Assembly (NCBI RefSeq): GCF_007004645.1
Contig: NZ_ML660019.1
Location: forward strand, 105,407 to 169,406
From: Aliiroseovarius halocynthiae
GTDB lineage: Bacteria; Pseudomonadota; Alphaproteobacteria; Rhodobacterales; Rhodobacteraceae
Direction: 5' to 3'
DNA length: 64,000 nucleotides
Both the position numbers and the translations under genes were made by a program. The stretch's first letter is position 1. Each line of letters starts with the position of its first letter. Positions 62,132 to 64,000 of the stretch are shown here, one piece after another. The notes under the pieces are model-generated. The model was not told the DNA's origin, made no database searches, and worked only from the letters and a program-made list of their open reading frames with translations.

Positions 62132-62170
62132 GCAGCCCTTATCCGATGCCCGCGCGACAGGGTCCAGTGT

Positions 62171-62752
62171 TCAATCGCGCAGGATCAGGGAGACCTTACC
62201 ATGCACCGTGCCGACGCGCGCCTTGCGTGCCACCATCCCGCCTGTGCGGTTTTCATAGTGGACCGAGATTGGAAACGCTCGCGCCTCGGCCAATTCCACG
62301 GCGCTGTACCCGCGCCGCCGGGTCAATGTCCCACGACAGCGCAGCGGCCCCGCCTGCTCCAATGTCAGCACCAATTCGCGTATGCCGTCGAACACCACCG
62401 CCTGCATTGCGCAGCCTGCGGACTGATCTTTTAAGGCCAGAACGCGCATCAATGCCGACAGAGGGTCCAGCCGTGGATCATGTGCCGGGATGTCGACCTG
62501 ATCCGTCCGATCACGTCGCCCGGTATGCAGCGCGGCGCGGTAGGTTGTTCCCGACCGTTTCATATCAAAACGCACCTTTGCCACAGCCCCGGCCAGCCCG
62601 GTCGTGCGAAACTGCCCGATTGCATCCGCACCTTTATCCACCAGCACCATTTTCCCGATGGTAATCCCCCAGCCCCGTACATCGAATTTCAATTCATCCG
62701 CTGCCACGGGTGATGCGATAAGCAGGGAAATCAAAACGATGAACGTGCGCAT
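62171..62752 (-). CDS. DUF3108 domain exported protein
   Basis: A 193-residue protein with a signal peptide (MRTFIVLISLLIASPVAADE) and a DUF3108 domain (YDVRGWGITIGKMVLVD-like, here LKFDVRGWGITIGKMVLVD), typical of a beta-rich envelope protein. The function is unknown. The ATG chosen begins the signal sequence and has GAGGTTAAA upstream; a longer open frame without similarity exists. It is divergent from meaB, with 133 bases between starts, and precedes hrpB. Confidence 0.85.
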   Translation of the reverse strand: MRTFIVLISLLIASPVAADELKFDVRGWGITIGKMVLVDKGADAIGQFRTTGLAGAVAKVRFDMKRSGTTYRAALHTGRRDRTDQVDIPAHDPRLDPLSALMRVLALKDQSAGCAMQAVVFDGIRELVLTLEQAGPLRCRGTLTRRRGYSAVELAEARAFPISVHYENRTGGMVARKARVGTVHGKVSLILRD

Positions 62753-62885
62753 TTTAACCTCGAATGCTGCGGTCTTGCGCAGCATGGCTGCAAGATGTGA
62801 CAGGCCTGCGACGCTAACATGCGCACAGCCTCTGGACAGGGACGCAGCAGCGCGGCATGAACAGGAGAATAAGGCGGGAGGCACC

Positions 62886-63860
62886 ATGGACATTCAGGAT
62901 CTGGCCCAACGGGTGATTGCAGGCGAGCGCCGTGCCTTGGCGCGTGCCATCACGCTGGTCGAGAGCGGCCGCGCCGACCACCGTGCCCAAGCAGTCGCGC
63001 TGTTAGAGGCGACTGCTCCTGAAGGGCGTCAGGCTTTGCGGATTGGTCTTTCTGGCACGCCCGGTGTGGGTAAATCCACCTTCATCGAGGCTTTCGGAAT
63101 GTTCCTGATCGAACAGGGGTTGAAAGTGGCCGTGCTGGCCGTCGATCCCAGCTCGGCGCGGTCAGGTGGGTCAATTCTGGGGGATAAAACCCGGATGGAA
63201 ACCCTGAGCCGCCAGAAAAACGCCTTTATCCGACCCTCGCCATCACAGGCGCAGATGGGGGGCGTCGCCCGTCGCACCCGTGAAGCCGTCACTCTGTGCG
63301 AGGCTGCCGGATTCGATGTGGTGCTGATCGAAACCGTGGGGGTTGGCCAGTCCGAAACCATGGTGGCCGAAATGGCTGATCTGTTCCTGTTGTTGCTTGC
63401 CCCCGCGGGTGGGGACGAGCTTCAGGGTGTCAAACGTGGCATCATGGAAATTGCGGATCTGATCTTGGTGAACAAGGCTGATGGCCCGTTGAAAGAAACT
63501 GCAATGCGCACCTGCGCCGACTATGCGGGTGCTTTGCGCCTTCTGCGCAAGCGGGTTTATGACCCCGAAGGCTTCCCTAAGGCGCTGATGGTGTCTGCTG
63601 TCACCCATGATGGGCTGCCCGAGGCTTGGAAGGCGATGACCGAGCTTGCCGATTGGCGTCGTGCCGAAGGGCATTGGGACAAGCGCCGCGCGGCCCAGGC
63701 GATTCATTGGTTCGAAGAGGACTTGCGTCTTGGGCTTCTGTCGGTGCTGGACACGCCCGATGCCCGCGCCCAAATCAACGCATTGGGCGCGCGTGTGTCG
63801 AATGGTACCCTTTCAGCCACCCGTGCTGCCGAAGAAATGCTGGCGCATCTGAAAATCTGA
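62886..63860 (+). CDS. meaB: Methylmalonyl-CoA mutase-associated GTPase MeaB
   Basis: A G3E GTPase chaperone that protects and reloads adenosylcobalamin on methylmalonyl-CoA mutase. The 324 residues carry the Walker A GTPGVGKST (57-65), the DPSSARSGGSILGDKTRM switch segment, ETVGVGQSE (switch III region), and NKADGPLK, the G4 motif. The start has GGGAGG 5 bases upstream; an upstream open frame is not similar. The mutase itself is outside the window, whereas its epimerase is at 40.1 kb. No terminator was recognised downstream before the window edge. Confidence 0.95.
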   Translation: MDIQDLAQRVIAGERRALARAITLVESGRADHRAQAVALLEATAPEGRQALRIGLSGTPGVGKSTFIEAFGMFLIEQGLKVAVLAVDPSSARSGGSILGDKTRMETLSRQKNAFIRPSPSQAQMGGVARRTREAVTLCEAAGFDVVLIETVGVGQSETMVAEMADLFLLLLAPAGGDELQGVKRGIMEIADLILVNKADGPLKETAMRTCADYAGALRLLRKRVYDPEGFPKALMVSAVTHDGLPEAWKAMTELADWRRAEGHWDKRRAAQAIHWFEEDLRLGLLSVLDTPDARAQINALGARVSNGTLSATRAAEEMLAHLKI

Positions 63861-63975
63861 CGCCAGCACCGATGTGTGCTCCAAGTGCGTTACGGGGGTG
63901 GAAAACAGCAAGAACCTCCGGTTGGGGCAATGAGGGCACAAAATGTAATGCCTTTGCGATAAGGCTGCCGCTCTC

Positions 63976-64000
63976 TTTTTCTTGTCAGAAATATCCTGGG
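63976..64000. repeat. Second copy of the AAATATCCTGGG repeat, cut by the window edge
   Basis: TTTTTCTTG (63976-63984), four bases, then AAATATCCTGGG (63989-64000). The same two blocks, with the same spacing, open the repeat at 19390-19414. The rest of this copy, including any hairpins, lies beyond the window. Confidence 0.65.

Noticed and set aside
60931..62664. 577-residue plus-strand frame across hrpB
   Set aside because: Proline- and arginine-rich, as expected of an antisense shadow of a high-GC gene, and it covers the conserved hrpB motifs.
1..64000. tRNA, rRNA, CRISPR, prophage, insertion sequence
   Set aside because: I scanned gene gaps for cloverleaf ends, direct repeat arrays, transposase and integrase motifs and found none; a computed tRNA or CRISPR scan was not possible.

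Overview
The window is a chromosomal segment of an alphaproteobacterium, very probably of the Rhodobacterales (Rhodobacteraceae/Roseobacter group). The evidence is a GcrA-type cell-cycle regulator, the dnaX-ybaB-recR block, an argH-LptM-like lipoprotein-lysA-TIGR02302/DUF4175 locus, the pairing of a DUF1467 protein with methylmalonyl-CoA epimerase, unlinked phaA/phaB, electron-transfer-flavoprotein:ubiquinone oxidoreductase, and a high-GC coding bias. The genus cannot be fixed from this stretch. I see no rRNA, tRNA, CRISPR array, transposase, integrase or phage structural gene. No non-coding stretch exceeds about 300 bases. The first gene (dnaX) is cut by the left edge, and the right edge falls just after meaB, inside a copy of a short dispersed repeat.

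Layout. 1-2.3 kb: DNA replication and repair (dnaX, ybaB, recR). 2.3-9.8 kb: a leftward block of a DJ-1/PfpI protein, a TIGR02302 membrane protein, lysA and argH, with a TetR/NAD(P)-binding oxidoreductase cassette wedged between lysA and the LptM-like lipoprotein. 10-12.7 kb: a lytic transglycosylase, the glycosylase Tag and a stand-alone EAL protein. 12.8-15 kb: phaA and phaB, each behind its own promoter region, sharing a 15-base motif. 15-19.4 kb: a LysR regulator with an EamA exporter, a YdcH protein, a DUF2007 protein with a TrmN6-like methyltransferase, and a polyprenyl synthase. 19.4-25.6 kb: ispE with a TPR protein, ETF-QO, and greA with a membrane protein. 25.8-30.6 kb: an RND efflux pump and its adaptor. 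30.7-32.1 kb: moaB and a family-4-like uracil-DNA glycosylase. 32.3-36.5 kb: pyrB, two small membrane proteins with PH-like domains, a dihydroorotase homologue lacking catalytic residues, plsY and a DUF805 protein, with very tight junctions up to plsY. 36.5-41.7 kb: mixed single genes (DUF167, histone-deacetylase-like enzyme, nitroreductase, EI24 protein, an AT-rich DUF7660-like gene, DUF1467, mce, a response regulator, an orphan Flp-like pilin). 41.9-47.3 kb: aspS and carB, divergent. 47.4-51.8 kb: small accessory genes including a divergent MarR/metallo-beta-lactamase pair. 51.8-55 kb: rimO, gcrA and a drug/metabolite transporter. 55.3-58.9 kb: argD-argF and a phosphate transporter. 59-64 kb: a NUDIX hydrolase, hrpB, a DUF3108 protein and meaB.

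How the genes connect. Arginine and pyrimidine synthesis recur: argH, argD, argF, carB (carbamoyl phosphate for both pathways) and pyrB are spread over the window. The pyrB partner at 34.2 kb looks like a structural pseudo-dihydroorotase, so a catalytic pyrC is expected elsewhere. phaA/phaB supply polyhydroxybutyrate monomers; mce and meaB belong to the methylmalonyl-CoA route. Most of the window is ordinary core genome. The more unusual items are the pseudo-dihydroorotase with the embedded PH-like pair, a uracil-DNA glycosylase without the iron-sulfur ligands expected for its family, the regulated cassette inserted into the argH-lysA locus, and the shared pha promoter motif. I found no multi-gene system that I would call new.
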